From Paramecium octaurelia (Eukaryota; Ciliophora; Oligohymenophorea; Peniculida; Parameciidae), in NCBI GenBank assembly GCA_905182995.1, contig CAJJDP010000060.1, positions 65,785-129,784 of the forward strand: a DNA stretch of 64,000 bases, in the 5' to 3' direction. A program made the translations under genes and the position numbers. Numbering within the stretch: position 1 is the stretch's first letter; each line of letters begins with the position of its first letter. The notes beneath the pieces are model-generated. The model made no database searches. It had not been told where the DNA came from and saw only the letters and a program-made list of their open reading frames with translations. This document shows, piece by piece, positions 12,325 through 23,524 of this stretch.

Positions 12325-12846
12325 TCATGTTTAATAAATTATTGCATCGTAAGAGGGACATTGACTCATGGACCGTGTAATACTTTGTGATTGTCTCTAC
12401 TTTAATCGATCTCTAAACTACATATTCTATTGATGTATATTCTCTCTAATTATTGCATCTTTTTGAATAGTATTTGCATGGTGTGATTCTAGCAAAGTGT
12501 TGAGTTGTTGATTTTGTGTCTCTTGAATAAGTTGAGATTGGAAATTAATTTTGTGGATTGTTTGTTTAGATCTAATTGAAGTATTGAGGGTTTCTGGATC
12601 CAATTTGGATATTGAAACTCTTGTTGTTGAAGCTCGATTAGAATTTCTAGTTATATGTTCGATTGTATGGTCTTGGGATAGTGTGTATTGGATCTTTTCT
12701 AAAAAATAGTATTTGATGGGATCTTGGTGTTAGTCATAAAATTCAACGCATTTGGAATACATTGCTATTAGAGTGTCAATTGTTGAAATGGAATTCTTAG
12801 ATTCGATACGTGCGATTTGTGTAAAGAATTCTCTAGAGAGATTCAT
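12325..12846 (-). CDS. hypothetical protein
   Basis: 173-residue intronless frame, MNLSREFFTQIARIE at the start, with helical Q/N/T-rich sequence later and a basic SQSITRSMSQCPSYD near the end. No domain is recognised. Its start codon is only 8 bp from the start codon of the divergent WD40 gene, and its stop is 22 bp from the trichocyst gene stop. Confidence 0.65.
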
Positions 12847-12854
12847 TTTAATTA

Positions 12855-14378
12855 ATGCAATTAAAACAATTAGGCAGGAGCAAAGTGTGCTACTTGCAAG
12901 AGCATCAAGAATTTGATATGCGCATCAAGTATTTGTGCATAGACACCCAATGCACTCTTCAATTCAGAGCTATGTGTACAGATTGTTATAATAAGTTGCA
13001 TTAAGGACATCGCGTAATTGATTTGATTGAAGCTGAACGATTGGCGTATCAGCAACACCAAGAAAATTTAGCATAATTCAAGACCCACATCACTAAACTC
13101 AATGAGATTCTTCAATACAGTATAAAGACCATCAAGGCACATGTTAAAAGATTGCAAGCACAATTCAATATTCTCATCGAATAAGAGTTGGAAAAACTGC
13201 ATTAACATCGTCTCAAATCTCCTGTCGATCTCAACGAATTTGCTTAACAACTACTACAGAATCAGAGTATTGTGACTACTACTTCTATGTAAATTTTAAC
13301 CAAAGGAGTCAAATAGTTGTTGTTAAAATCTTATTTTTTAACTTCAGACATTACGGTTTTTTCATTCAAAGATTACATCACCCTCTCAGATGAATCCTTA
13401 GTTTAAATCAAAAGGTTTGATCTTGTACAAAAAGTACTTTTAGATTAAATTACTTTTACTACTAATTCAACTGAAGCACTTTAAATATTCAATAGTCATC
13501 CTAAGAAAATCAAATGCTCAGGACTAGTTCACATTTATTCTCTTGATATTAAATAAGATGGCTCTTTAATTGCTATTGGAGGACATCCTGATACCCTCCT
13601 CTTAATAGATCCAATCTCTGAACTTATTGTAAAAACCTTTAAAACTTCATTCCTAGAAATCTTTGCTGTTAAATTCTCTTCAGATGGACTCAGATTAGCT
13701 GCAGCTGGTTCCTGTCCATACGAAGTCTATGTTTGGAGTTGCAATGATTTCGAACAAAATCCAATCATCTTAAAAGCCTAACATCTTAATTAAATCAACA
13801 GATTGCAATTCATCTCAAAATATCTATATACGGCCAGTGATGATTACAAACTAAGAGTCTGGAAACTTAAAAAGAATGGAATCAAGAATTACAAAGAATA
13901 CATAGGACATTGGGATAGCGTTTATGGTTTAGCTGTCAACAACAAACACGTTGCATCTACAGGTAAGGATAAGACTTTGATTGTATGGTTCAAAGGCAAG
14001 ATCCTGAAATAATGGATGGCTCATGATACTGAATATGGTGGATATGCTGTTGAATATTCCTTAGACGGAAAGTTACTCATATCTACTGGTTATGACAAAA
14101 TTATTAAATTGTGGAATACTGAGAATGATTATAAATTGATCAAGTAATTTTCATCTCACGACTAACCTATATGGACATTAGGTCTCCTATCAAATACAGG
14201 ATTGCTTGCAACAGCTAGTTGGGACAATACAATTAAAATTTGGGATATATAAAGTGGAAAATGTGTATACACTCTAGAGAATCACTTTCATTCATCTCCA
14301 TGTATTAATGTCAAGTGCTACCCTCTGCAATTCTTAGCCACCAATGAGGATGGCATCATTTTAATATGGAATCTGTGA
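12855..14378 (+). CDS. B-box-like zinc finger plus WD40 repeat protein
   Basis: 507-residue intronless protein. Residues 12-52 carry a B-box-like set C12, H17, C28, C33, C41, C44, H49, H52. A coiled-coil stretch follows to about residue 150, then at least six WD-type repeats from about 210 to the end (for example DIQSGKCVYTL, SWDNTIKIWDI, KDKTLIVW, TNEDGIILIWN). This combination is common in Paramecium WD40 proteins. It probably forms a beta-propeller scaffold; the B-box could indicate a ubiquitin-ligase-like role, but no RING is present. The partner is unknown. Confidence 0.87.
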
Positions 14379-14659
14379 TAACTCATGAATTTGTTATTTA
14401 TTATTATAATTAGAATTATATATACTTCCAATTAGAATTATATTATATATACATTTAAATACAATAAATATAAAATTAGGATAAACTTTTAATTATTTCA
14501 TATTGGATTATTATTCTGAATATTGTTGACCAGCATTTAAAGAACTCAAGGCTCTGAAATCCTCTATCTGTGTTTGCTTAAGTTCCCCCTCAAAATATCA
14601 AAAATTTCTATTTTATTATAATCTTATTTTTTATGATTAATGAATAAACTATATAAGAT

Positions 14660-15694
14660 ATGGTACCATACAAATGGCCCGAAGATTAGGATGATCGACT
14701 TCAATTTAGTATGGATCTTAAAATGGAATTTGAAAATTTCATTATTTCATGCCCTAAACTCAAGAATTAAGTATTATAGACTATGTAGAAAATTTCAGAA
14801 GAAGCCCCCTATTTGGATTTAATAGAGTTATTCACAATTGATAAGGAGAAAACTCATAAGTTATACAAGGTTCTCTCCTCTCTACACCTAAAAAACAATA
14901 CCTTGATTGATTTCAAATAACCAGTTTCAAATAAAACTCTTTAAAAATTGATATCAGACTCCTATAGGCTGTTTAATCGAAGCATCTTAGACTACCAATG
15001 TCAACTCATATCTTATGCTAAGTACTACAAAACCTCTGTCTCTATCTTCAAGAAATCCATCAATCAAACATATATCGACTACAACACTTTAAATTTTGTT
15101 TGTTCTTGTGCCACTAAATAATGTCCTACTTTAACTAGACTATGGAAAGATTATGATGATGCTGCTGAAAAATATAAGAAATTAGTAGTGTCCCTTTAGA
15201 AATTGGAGCTAATGCAAAAACCTGACGATCTTACTCACTATTTCAATCGACAATAACTCATACTTATATATACGCTCTTTAGTCTAATGTAATGTGAGCA
15301 AACTATAGCTATCCAATTAGGTGAGGAGTATTTACCTTTTCAATGCTCACCTATTGATCCTCACTTCGAAGAGTAAACTGAAGATTTCACTTGGAATATA
15401 AATGGATTTTCTTAAATCAGAGATTATTTTCCTAAATTGGCACATAAACTAAATAAAAAAATGAAACATCTAAAAGACCTTCCATTATTCACTATTCAAG
15501 AGCGAATTAAAATCTATTAGTATACTTAGCATTAATTAGGATATAAAAAAATTGATGATATTCATGTTGATGTAAATTTATAACAAAAAATTATTGATAT
15601 CCTAAATTATAGATAAGCTAACTGTGAAATAGAATTGGTTCTCCTGGTTGCAAATGCAAAGTGTTATACATAAATACTTTATTCATTGATTTGA
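14660..15694 (+). CDS. hypothetical protein
   Basis: 344-residue intronless frame from ATG 14660 (MVPYKWPEDQDDRLQFSMDL) to TGA 15692-15694. It is globular and mixed in composition, with a Cys cluster CSCATKQCP in the middle and the helical KDYDDAAEKYKKLVVSLQKLE. No family is recognised. An overlapping frame starting at 14640 ends early and is a shadow. The length of the open frame makes a real gene very likely. Confidence 0.75.
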
Positions 15695-16368
15695 TTATAA
15701 ATTTAGTTTCAATTTTATATTAATTATCACATTAAGGCATTAAATTTGATAGCAAACTCTAATTTATTGATATAATTGGAATATTAAATGCAAGGTGTTT
15801 AGTATTCTATACTCATAGATCAAATTGAATAATAAAATGGGTTTTGTAACTCGAACATTGACTTTACTTTTAACATTTTTCGTGTAAATTTCCTCAAATA
15901 TATTTTGAAAAGGATAATTCAAGTATTAAATTTGTAATAATAGATTTAAAAATAAGTAATTCTATTATTATCTTCTCTTAACATATGTGATTAGAGTAAT
16001 GATATACATATTTATTTTTCTTAGATTTATATTGTACATAAACTAAGAAAATAAATGTCAAATCATTTTCTCTTAATTTTGGCTAAGAGTTCATTTGTAA
16101 AGCTTTTTGATTTGCGATCCTAGTTTTAAACTGTAAACCCAAAAATTATTCTATAATACATAACTTTTTTTCAAATTTTAATTATTTAAAAACAAAACTA
16201 ATCTCAAAATAGTCAAGAAACATATTTTGTAATTAATCTATTAAACAATAATTATAAAATCAAATAAAATAGTTAAATGTTAATATCTCTTTAATTATTA
16301 GAAAGACATATCAAATTACTTTTTATCAGAATACTAACAAAATATCCGGTTTATTAATATTTTAGTGA
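15695..16368. other. intergenic, AT-rich
   Basis: About 670 bp, extremely AT-rich, with no supported coding frame, RNA gene or repeat. Confidence 0.5.
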
Positions 16369-17893
16369 ATGAGTGAATTCGAAAGAAATCTTGGTCCAAT
16401 TCAAGAGTAAAATGATGATCAATTATTGAAATTAATCCCTGAATCTCTACCTGATGAAATTAAGTAAGCGCTTAAGTCTTCTGCTGACAATTTATCTAAA
16501 CAGGAGGCATAGTAAGAAAAGTTTGAAGAATATATTTACAAAGTTAATTCAGACGATATTGTTACCTAATACAGCGGATTAAATCGATGTCGAAAACTTT
16601 TGAGTAATGCTCAAATGGCAGCTCCAACTGAATAAATGATCGAGATGTTTCTTCAAACAAGAGTTCATCTTAAAATCTTTGACATAGCTAAAAATACAAA
16701 TATTCCATTGGTAAAGTATGAGGCTCTTTGGATAATTTGTAATATAGGATTTGGAACTTAAAAATAGATATAGACAATTCTTGATAATGATGGAATTAGT
16801 ATTCTGTTTACGGCGCTTGAATCAGAATATGATGAAATAGTAGAATTAGGAGTTTGGGGATTGGCAAACATAGCAGGAGATAACTTGAAGTTCAGAGATA
16901 TGCTTCTTTAGAAGGGAGTTCTAAAACCCTTTATTCATCTAGCTCAGAAATACAAAGTAAGGATGGAAGGGACAAAGAATTCTCATATCTTGAAAACTAT
17001 AGTATGGGCCTTTTCTAATTTATCCAGAGGAAAGTCAATTCCAAATAAAATAGTAATTATGATATTAATGAACTAGTTTAGTAAAGATTTGTTGTCAATT
17101 CTATGTTAAATTATAATAGGAACTGACGATGAAGAGATGTTAAATGATGCTTGTTGGAGCTTGAGTTACTTAAGCCAAGATGAAAATCTTATTGGAATTT
17201 TAATTAAAGAGAGAGTTACTGAAAAATTAATTATATTAATGCAATCAGAAAATCCAAAAATTGTGATTCTAGCCTTAAGAACAGTAGGAAACATTTTAAC
17301 AGGTAATGAAGAGTAAACAGATACAGTCTTAAACTTTGGAGTCATCTAGATCTTTGAAAAATTACTTCATAATAAAAGTTAAAATATCCGAAAAGAAGTA
17401 AAAATTAAATCTATACTTAGGTTTGTTGGTCACTATCCAACATTGCTGCTGGTAATTCAAGTTAAGTAAAATAAGTTATTCGAAATGATTAACTTTTTAA
17501 TTCTGTATATCTTTCATTGGCCAATGGAAGTCCAGAAATTATAGAATAAATATCGTTCTTATTGTCAAATTCTGTTGTCAACGCAGAACTATAAGATATA
17601 GATTATCTCGTAAATTAGCATTAGTACTTGTAAAAGATGTCAACCCTCCTAGATATGGACTAAAAAGTGATAATTAATGTCACTCTTGATGGGATATTTG
17701 AAATGATAAAAAGAGGTTTAATTTTAAATTAAATTAAGTTCAATACGATGAAAGATTAGAACAATATAAAAAGTTGATAGTAGATTCTTAAATTATGAAA
17801 AAAGTTGACAAATATTTAAAGCATCCTACTAAAGAAACATCTAAGAAAGCTCGTTAAGTCTTTGAAATTTTTTAATCCATAAATAATTCTTGA
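16369..17893 (+). CDS. importin-alpha-like armadillo protein, no IBB domain
   Basis: 492 residues with introns of 23 nt (17398-17420) and 23 nt (17716-17738). Armadillo repeats show the NLS-binding W-x3-N signature several times: ALWIICNIGFG, GVWGLANIAGD, IVWAFSNLSRG, VCWSLSNIAAGN. LRTVGNILTGNEEQTDTVLN is also typical of importin alpha. The N-terminus (MSEFERNLGPIQEQNDDQLL) lacks the Arg/Lys-rich importin-beta-binding segment. Importin alpha normally bridges NLS cargo to importin beta; without IBB it may bind beta poorly or act otherwise (inference). A second such gene lies at 23525-25042. Confidence 0.88.
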
Positions 17894-19024
17894 AAGTATA
17901 TGTTAAATACATTTAATAAATATAGGATTTTATTGTTATTAAATTATAATATAAAAAATTAGCGACTTCATTACGAATTCTATTAAATTTTTTGATCTTA
18001 CTCTGTAAGAGTTGATAGATGATAGATATATTCAAAATTAAGGGTGTCATTTCGATTTGCAATACTGTCATCTATATAGTTTATACTTTTCATAAAATCC
18101 CCCCATGTGTCTTGAAATAAAGAAAATATATAAAGATATTTCAAGTAGTAGATTATGATTTATATTTGAATTTAATTATGGAATCAAATCTTTAATGGTA
18201 ATTATTCCTTCCTCAATTATTATTTATTTATTTCTACAATCAAAGTTTTTAGAAATCAAAAATAATAGTTAAATTTCTGTAATAAATTCTTTAAAGGTAG
18301 TTAATTTATATGTTTCATATCTAAGCGGGGCATTTTGTTCAAATTTTATTTTGATATCTTTAAATTAAATTTTTATTGCTTCACACTATTTTTGAATTAC
18401 TTAAAATCTCCTATAACCTTTTTGATTAAGGATAATTCTAGAGGAAGAAATTGAATTGATGAATTCATCAAAGGAATAGCTAATCGAAAGTATTTCTATA
18501 CTCTTTAACAATAATTGACTAAAATAATTAGTTTTTTCGAAGATAATTAAAGATACCCTCAAGTTGAAAAAAATGAATTCTTAAAGAATTTATGAAATTC
18601 AAGAAATTAAGATTTTGGCGTATACTAACATTAATAATTATTTTTAATAAGATGTCCCTTAAATTATACACATTTATATTAGCTAATTCATAAAAAATTC
18701 TTATAATATACTAAAAAAATTTCAGGCTGTTATGTTTTAAAAATTATTCTAAGCTTGAGAAATATCAAAATTATTTAATAAGAAATAAATTTGATAGAGA
18801 AAACATGATAGCTATCCAAAAATATGTTTAATCATTAAAAATGAAAAAAATTAATATTTTTTAATTGATTTTCAGAGTCTTAGCCATTGATTTAAAAAAT
18901 AAAGTACAAATATAATTGTTTATATAATTATATATTTCAAATTATAATATCATATTTAGGGATATCTCTTGTTAATCATTTTAACATACCTATTGAAATA
19001 ACTTAAAAACTATCATTAATTATT
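17894..19024. other. spacer with one doubtful minus-strand gene
   Basis: Over 1.1 kb between firm genes. It holds the doubtful frame at 17968-18590 described separately; the rest is AT-rich with no supported feature. Confidence 0.4.
17968..18590 (-). pseudogene. possible hypothetical gene or gene remnant
   Basis: The minus strand holds about 200 codons with protein-like composition (SIEILSISYSFDEFINS, FKEFITEIQLLLISKNFDC). It ends at TGA 17968 if a 22-nt intron (GTATAAAC...GACAG) is removed. No in-frame ATG is found at the 5' end before an upstream TGA, and I cannot build a convincing first exon. It may be a real gene with an unresolved splice, a decayed copy, or chance in AT-rich DNA. No family is recognised. 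Confidence 0.3.
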
Positions 19025-20531
19025 ATGCATAAATACAGTTTAAGATTTAAAGACTCAAAAATTGAAGAACAGTATTTGTTACATAGATGTAAAACCTTAT
19101 AATTTCCAACACTAACATATGTTACAGGAGGAGGATTCTTACTTTTGATGATTAACTTTTTTGTTCATTTAGTCAATCAAAAGTATTAGAATGCCATAAA
19201 AAATGGAGCTATTGCAGGTTTTCTATTATTCTAATACACTTTCTTAAGAAAATACATAAAATTTCGAAAGTACACTAATTTTGCTTTACTAATCTGCAAT
19301 TTAATCTTTACAGCATTTGAATACCAGAATCCTGCTACTGTTAAAACATACTACGACGGTTACATACTTGGAAGTAATCAAATGTTGGTACATAATATTT
19401 TGATGTTTGCAAATAATCTTAGATTAGGCATTGTGGCTAATATAATTCATACTATCTCAAGAATACTGATTGTGTAGCTCTATCAAGGCACTATGGATAT
19501 TTAACAATATGTTTACACCACTGTACTAAGTTTAAGTTTCATCGTCATATAATATGAAATTGAGAAGTAATACAGAAATTCTTTTTTTTTGTCACTGAAA
19601 GACAGTGCTTGGGGTAATAAATGTGTAAAATAATATATTAGAGATCATGACTCCCTTATTTTTAAAGAAACCCTATTTTTTGTTTTCTTTTAATTAAGAA
19701 GAGAATGCATATCAAGTGATTTCTTCATATTTAAAAGAATACTTTGAGTCCGAGACACCCTTAACAACATTTATGTACCAATCTAAGGTTTTAGGTAATG
19801 AGTCTTTATAGGCTTACATATAACGCTTGACGATGAAAAGCATAGAGAATGATCACAATTTATGCCTATTCAATTAATATCTGAATGTTGAATATCTTAA
19901 TAAAAAGATCGCTATCTCGATAATTGCATACCAATTTGAAAAAGTGATCTATGCAATAATAATTGAATCCGAAGATCCAATCAGAAAGGAGTAGAAAACG
20001 AAATACTTGCAGCAGATACAAATTTATAAAGAATTCTTCCATCTACAAATAATGCCTATAAATAAGGTGTTGGCAACATTGTTAAGGGAGAATCATCATC
20101 CTTTGTTGAGAGACTTGAGAATTTCTTTGATAGAGATTTATTATCAATAGTCCTAGGTTTGCGAATTAAAGTTAGTTACTATAAAGAAGTTACTTTAGAA
20201 GTGCGTGTAATTATTTTAAACTCCAAAACATTCAATAAGCATAGTCTGCAATGAGGACATAAAATTTGTAACTATGAAGCATGCGTTAATAATATTTCTA
20301 TTAGAAATTCTAAAAAAAAATAATGGGGAGTTTTTATAAATCAGAATAACTTAAGTTTAAAATACTTCAATACAAGTAATAGGCATGAATTATCTTCCTC
20401 AGTCCGAACTATTTTTAAAGAGCAAGGAGATGTTGGTTGAAAGAGTTTTAGAATCTCAAAATTGTAAATTTAATATGCTATTAAGGTTTTATGTTCATAC
20501 TAATGAAAACGCCGCATTAAAATTTTAATGA
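19025..20531 (+). CDS. multi-pass membrane protein with degenerate sensor-kinase-like cytosolic part (paralogue)
   Basis: 492 residues with one 28-nt intron (19614-19641) at the same codon position as in its paralogue at 6556. It has about six hydrophobic segments in the first 190 residues, with the shared loop DGYILGSNQMLVHNILMFA. KDSAWEIMTPLFLKKPYF follows, then the helix HHPLLRDLRISLIEIYY and FVTMKHALIIFLLEIL. Unlike the other copy it has His-His just before PLLRDLR, where histidine kinases carry the phosphorylated His of the H-box, but the ATP-binding Gly boxes are not evident. The comparison with kinases is inference; paralogy is visible directly. Confidence 0.8.
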
Positions 20532-20786
20532 TTATTTTTATATTTAAGATTCCAATTATTGATGGATGATTATTGATTTAATTACTTATGCTTAAGAATT
20601 ATAACATAAATTTAATAAGCATATGTATATATATATATCTTATTGCTTTATGATCTGATTTTATTAGTAGAAATCTTTATTACAGTGTCCTACTCTATAA
20701 AAATCTATTAAATTAAGATATTATTAATTATTGCATTATTTCTCTTAGTTTAACTTTTAATTTGATATAATAAAAAATAAAATAAA

Positions 20787-21626
20787 ATGGACGATTCACA
20801 GTTAGATTTGGGAGCTTTAGAAGACATTGATCCAAGTTTAGAAGGAGGATTTAAAATACAATTTGATAGAGAAATTCACATAGAAACAAGGTAGATTTTG
20901 AATGAATCATGATAAACTAGGGTTCAGGATGCAAATACAGGTCCGTAAGAGATTGGAACATTAGAATTGGTGAGAGTGAAGATTTTAGTTTAAGTTTGTT
21001 GTGTTATAATTAAATTTAGGGAGAATAACAAGCATTCGAGAATTTGAAAATTGAGTTAACAAGTGAAACAGATTTGTTTTTCAATTACATTACAATGTAT
21101 AATATAATTTGAACATAGCATAAATAAGGACAATTATAAAAGAATAAGGGAGGAATAAAAACTAACTATTGAATATCCTCAATTTTTATAAATGTTGATC
21201 AAGTTATTAAACTCATGTCACAAAGAGCCTAATCAGTACAAATTTAAATTGATTCAGTTTCTTCTGCGTGTTCTTTATGCAATAGGATGGAGCAGCAAGA
21301 CTTGATTTTATTGAGAATCTAGAATACAAATTTATGGAAATGTTGTCATTAGAATTCAGCTCAGCTTCTGAAGAGACAATTAGATAAAATGTTTCATTTA
21401 GATATAATTTAATGAAGGCTAAGTTGCAATTTGTTTAGAATAGGTATAGGGAAATGCAATGCTATTTAGATTGAATGACATAGCCTCTTTGATAAAATTG
21501 AAGAATCCTTCCTTATTAGTGTAAATCAATAAGGCATCAGCTGGTGTCAGTTAAAATCAAAGTACTTAAAATGCTAGCAAATACTTGGGACAATCAAAAA
21601 AGAACAATACATCAAAATTTGTTTGA
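20787..21626 (+). CDS. SAS6L: SAS6-like protein (SAS-6 N-terminal head domain without coiled coil)
   Basis: 237 residues after removing five introns (30, 26, 22, 22 and 26 nt at 20891, 20994, 21097, 21236 and 21444). The protein matches the SAS-6 N-terminal domain in order: LVRVKILVQ, KIELTSETDLFFNYITI, NYKRIREEQKLTIEYPQFL, MLIKLLNSCHKE, then ARLDFIENLEYKFMEMLSL and a final helix. SAS-6 builds the ninefold cartwheel of centrioles and basal bodies and needs a long coiled coil after this head; here only about 55 polar residues follow. That is the layout of SAS6-like proteins known from several protist groups. Its site in the cell is probably the basal body or cortex (inference). Confidence 0.8.
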
Positions 21627-21638
21627 TTTAGCTAATAT

Positions 21639-22597
21639 TCATATTAACATCACAGGATTAAATATTTTAACTTCTACTTAATTATGACTAGCAAATCCAG
21701 AATGAGCTTCTTGTAATTAGATGATGTCTTTCTTTTCAAATTCTTTATTACAAACCATACACTTTTTGTCTGGCAGACAAATACTAGAAAGACAACTCAT
21801 ACACATGACATGTCCACAATGTTTGCTCATTCCAATTTTTTGATATTTCAATGTTTTATTGCATGCATAACAAAAAACTTCTTTGGTTTCACCATTATTA
21901 TCGTTCAATTTTGTGGGATACAATTTTTTGAGTTTGATCTCATGATCTCTATTGGCAGGACATCTGCAAATGTTTTTTGGCTATTCTAATTTTTCTTCCT
22001 ATTATTCAGGTTGAGACTCAGGAACCCAGAAGTTTTTACATGTCAAATCCTTCTTCGACATTGTAAGCATTTCCTTTCCCTTAAGTTGCATTTTCTCTAA
22101 CACTTTCTTTTTTTACTCTGCCTCCAAATTGATATAACTAAATTAATCAAATTTTCATTGTTACCCTTATAATTTTTCTTCTACTTTAGATTTGAATTAT
22201 CTTCTCTCAATGACATCATTTTAATAGTCCAACTTTTCAAAATTTTATTCTTTTTCTTTTTGTTATGCTTCATCTTATTATTGCTATTTCTACTCTTATT
22301 ATTATTTCTTTTGATTGTAGGCCGCAATTAGTTTCTCATTCTCTTACTTTTATTTCACCTTGTTTCATATGGAGAATAGCTTACCATATTTTATATGATG
22401 CATTCTCTACAAAATAAGTGTCCCTTTTCACAAGTCAATGGCTCAATGACTCTACTTATACATAGATAACAAAAATCAAATGGTCTTTATGAATCAGAGC
22501 CAACACGAGAGTTTTGGGTACCGAAATCTTTAACCATTTTCCTTTCCGCATATGTGAATACTGGATTGGCTGTATTGTTTTTGGAATGTCTTGACAT
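21639..22597 (-). CDS. NOSIP-type U-box/RING E3 ubiquitin ligase
   Basis: 301 residues with introns of 26 and 27 nt. The N-terminus MSRHSKNNTANPVFTYAERK is a close match to the NOSIP start. A split zinc/U-box follows (FCYLCISRVIEPLTCEKGHL, FCRECI), then a Q/K/E-rich coiled coil and FWVPESQPE. The C-terminal part has CRCPANRDHEIKL, a Cys-rich finger (CYACNKTLKY, HCGHVMCMSCLSSICL, CMVCNKEF) and the family ending FEKKDIIQLQEAHSGFA. NOSIP proteins are nuclear E3 ligases also found in spliceosomal complexes. The stop lies 12 bp from that of SAS6L on the other strand. Confidence 0.88.
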
Positions 22598-22630
22598 TAT
22601 ATTAAATTATTGTTTTATATGTTGTAATTT

Positions 22631-23403
22631 TCATACTTTATTGAATAAATTTAATTTGAATTCTGGTGTTCTGCTCAAATGACTGATCAAATCTCTTTGT
22701 CTAATAGCTTCTCTTTGTTCAGGTGTTAATCCCTTGAATTCAAAATTGATTCCTTCTTCTGCCGTATTTCCAATCTATAAATTGCCATGAGCTGTGTTAT
22801 AATAAATCCAACCTACACTATTTCGATATTCCTTACCAATGATTCCTCCCAACAAAGCTCCTGCACCAGTTCTTCTGATACTGAAAAATGCTGCCAATGC
22901 TGCTCCATAAGCTACATGACCATAAACATATCTATTAAATGTATGTTCGTGACCTCTTGAGCAAACAAGTTAATAAAACCAGAAAAAGTAAGTAACTCCA
23001 AAGAATGCACCAAGAGCTCCGTGTCTAGATGCCTATCGAAGAGCAATGAGAGAGGGACCTGTGAATCCATTCTTGCTTCCAAATACTCTTCCCTTATTGA
23101 TTGCCAATGCGTTCACTGATAATTGCTTGAATTAGAGAGTGGCACCGAATAATATTGCAGTAAGAGCTCCTTTGTAAGCATACTTAGCACATGTGCTAAC
23201 GATATATGATGTATAATTATATACAGAACTTCCCAATGATGCTCCTGAAACATGTCACGAGTAGCCCACCATCTTCTCCACCAAGGTTGAGATCCTTTTA
23301 CATAAATTGAATGAACATCATTCTATTAAGGTCTTCCAGTGATTGCATATTGACTCTTATCTTCGTGATTCTAATTCTAAAGTGGATTAGTGCCGAATCC
23401 CAT
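22631..23403 (-). CDS. Tim17/NDUFA11-like multi-pass protein, frame break near residue 50
   Basis: Starts at ATG 23403 (MGFGTNPLQNQNHEDKS) and ends at TGA 22631, about 252-257 residues. Glycine-rich hydrophobic segments (YKGALTAILFGATLQF, HGALGAFFGVTYFFWFY, YGAALAAFFSIRRTGAGALL) resemble the Tim17/NDUFA11 superfamily of mitochondrial inner-membrane proteins; this is a fold-level guess. Between GSQPWWRRWWATR and the hydrophobic region the frame shifts by two bases. Either a 14-nt intron (GTGACATGTTTCAG, shorter than usual) or a sequence error explains it. The region upstream of 23525 belongs to the next gene. Confidence 0.65.
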
Positions 23404-23524
23404 ATTTTTGATTAATAAATATTTATACCCATTACAAATAGCAGAAGATAGTATATCGATTGCAAAAACAAAGACAATTAATATGATAGTAGAATCTTTA
23501 ATAAAATTATACAATAAGTGCCAT

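Noticed and set aside
12870..13250. Minus-strand ORFs opposite the WD40 gene
   Set aside because: Shadows of the B-box/WD40 gene, which is continuous on the plus strand for 507 codons with clear domains.
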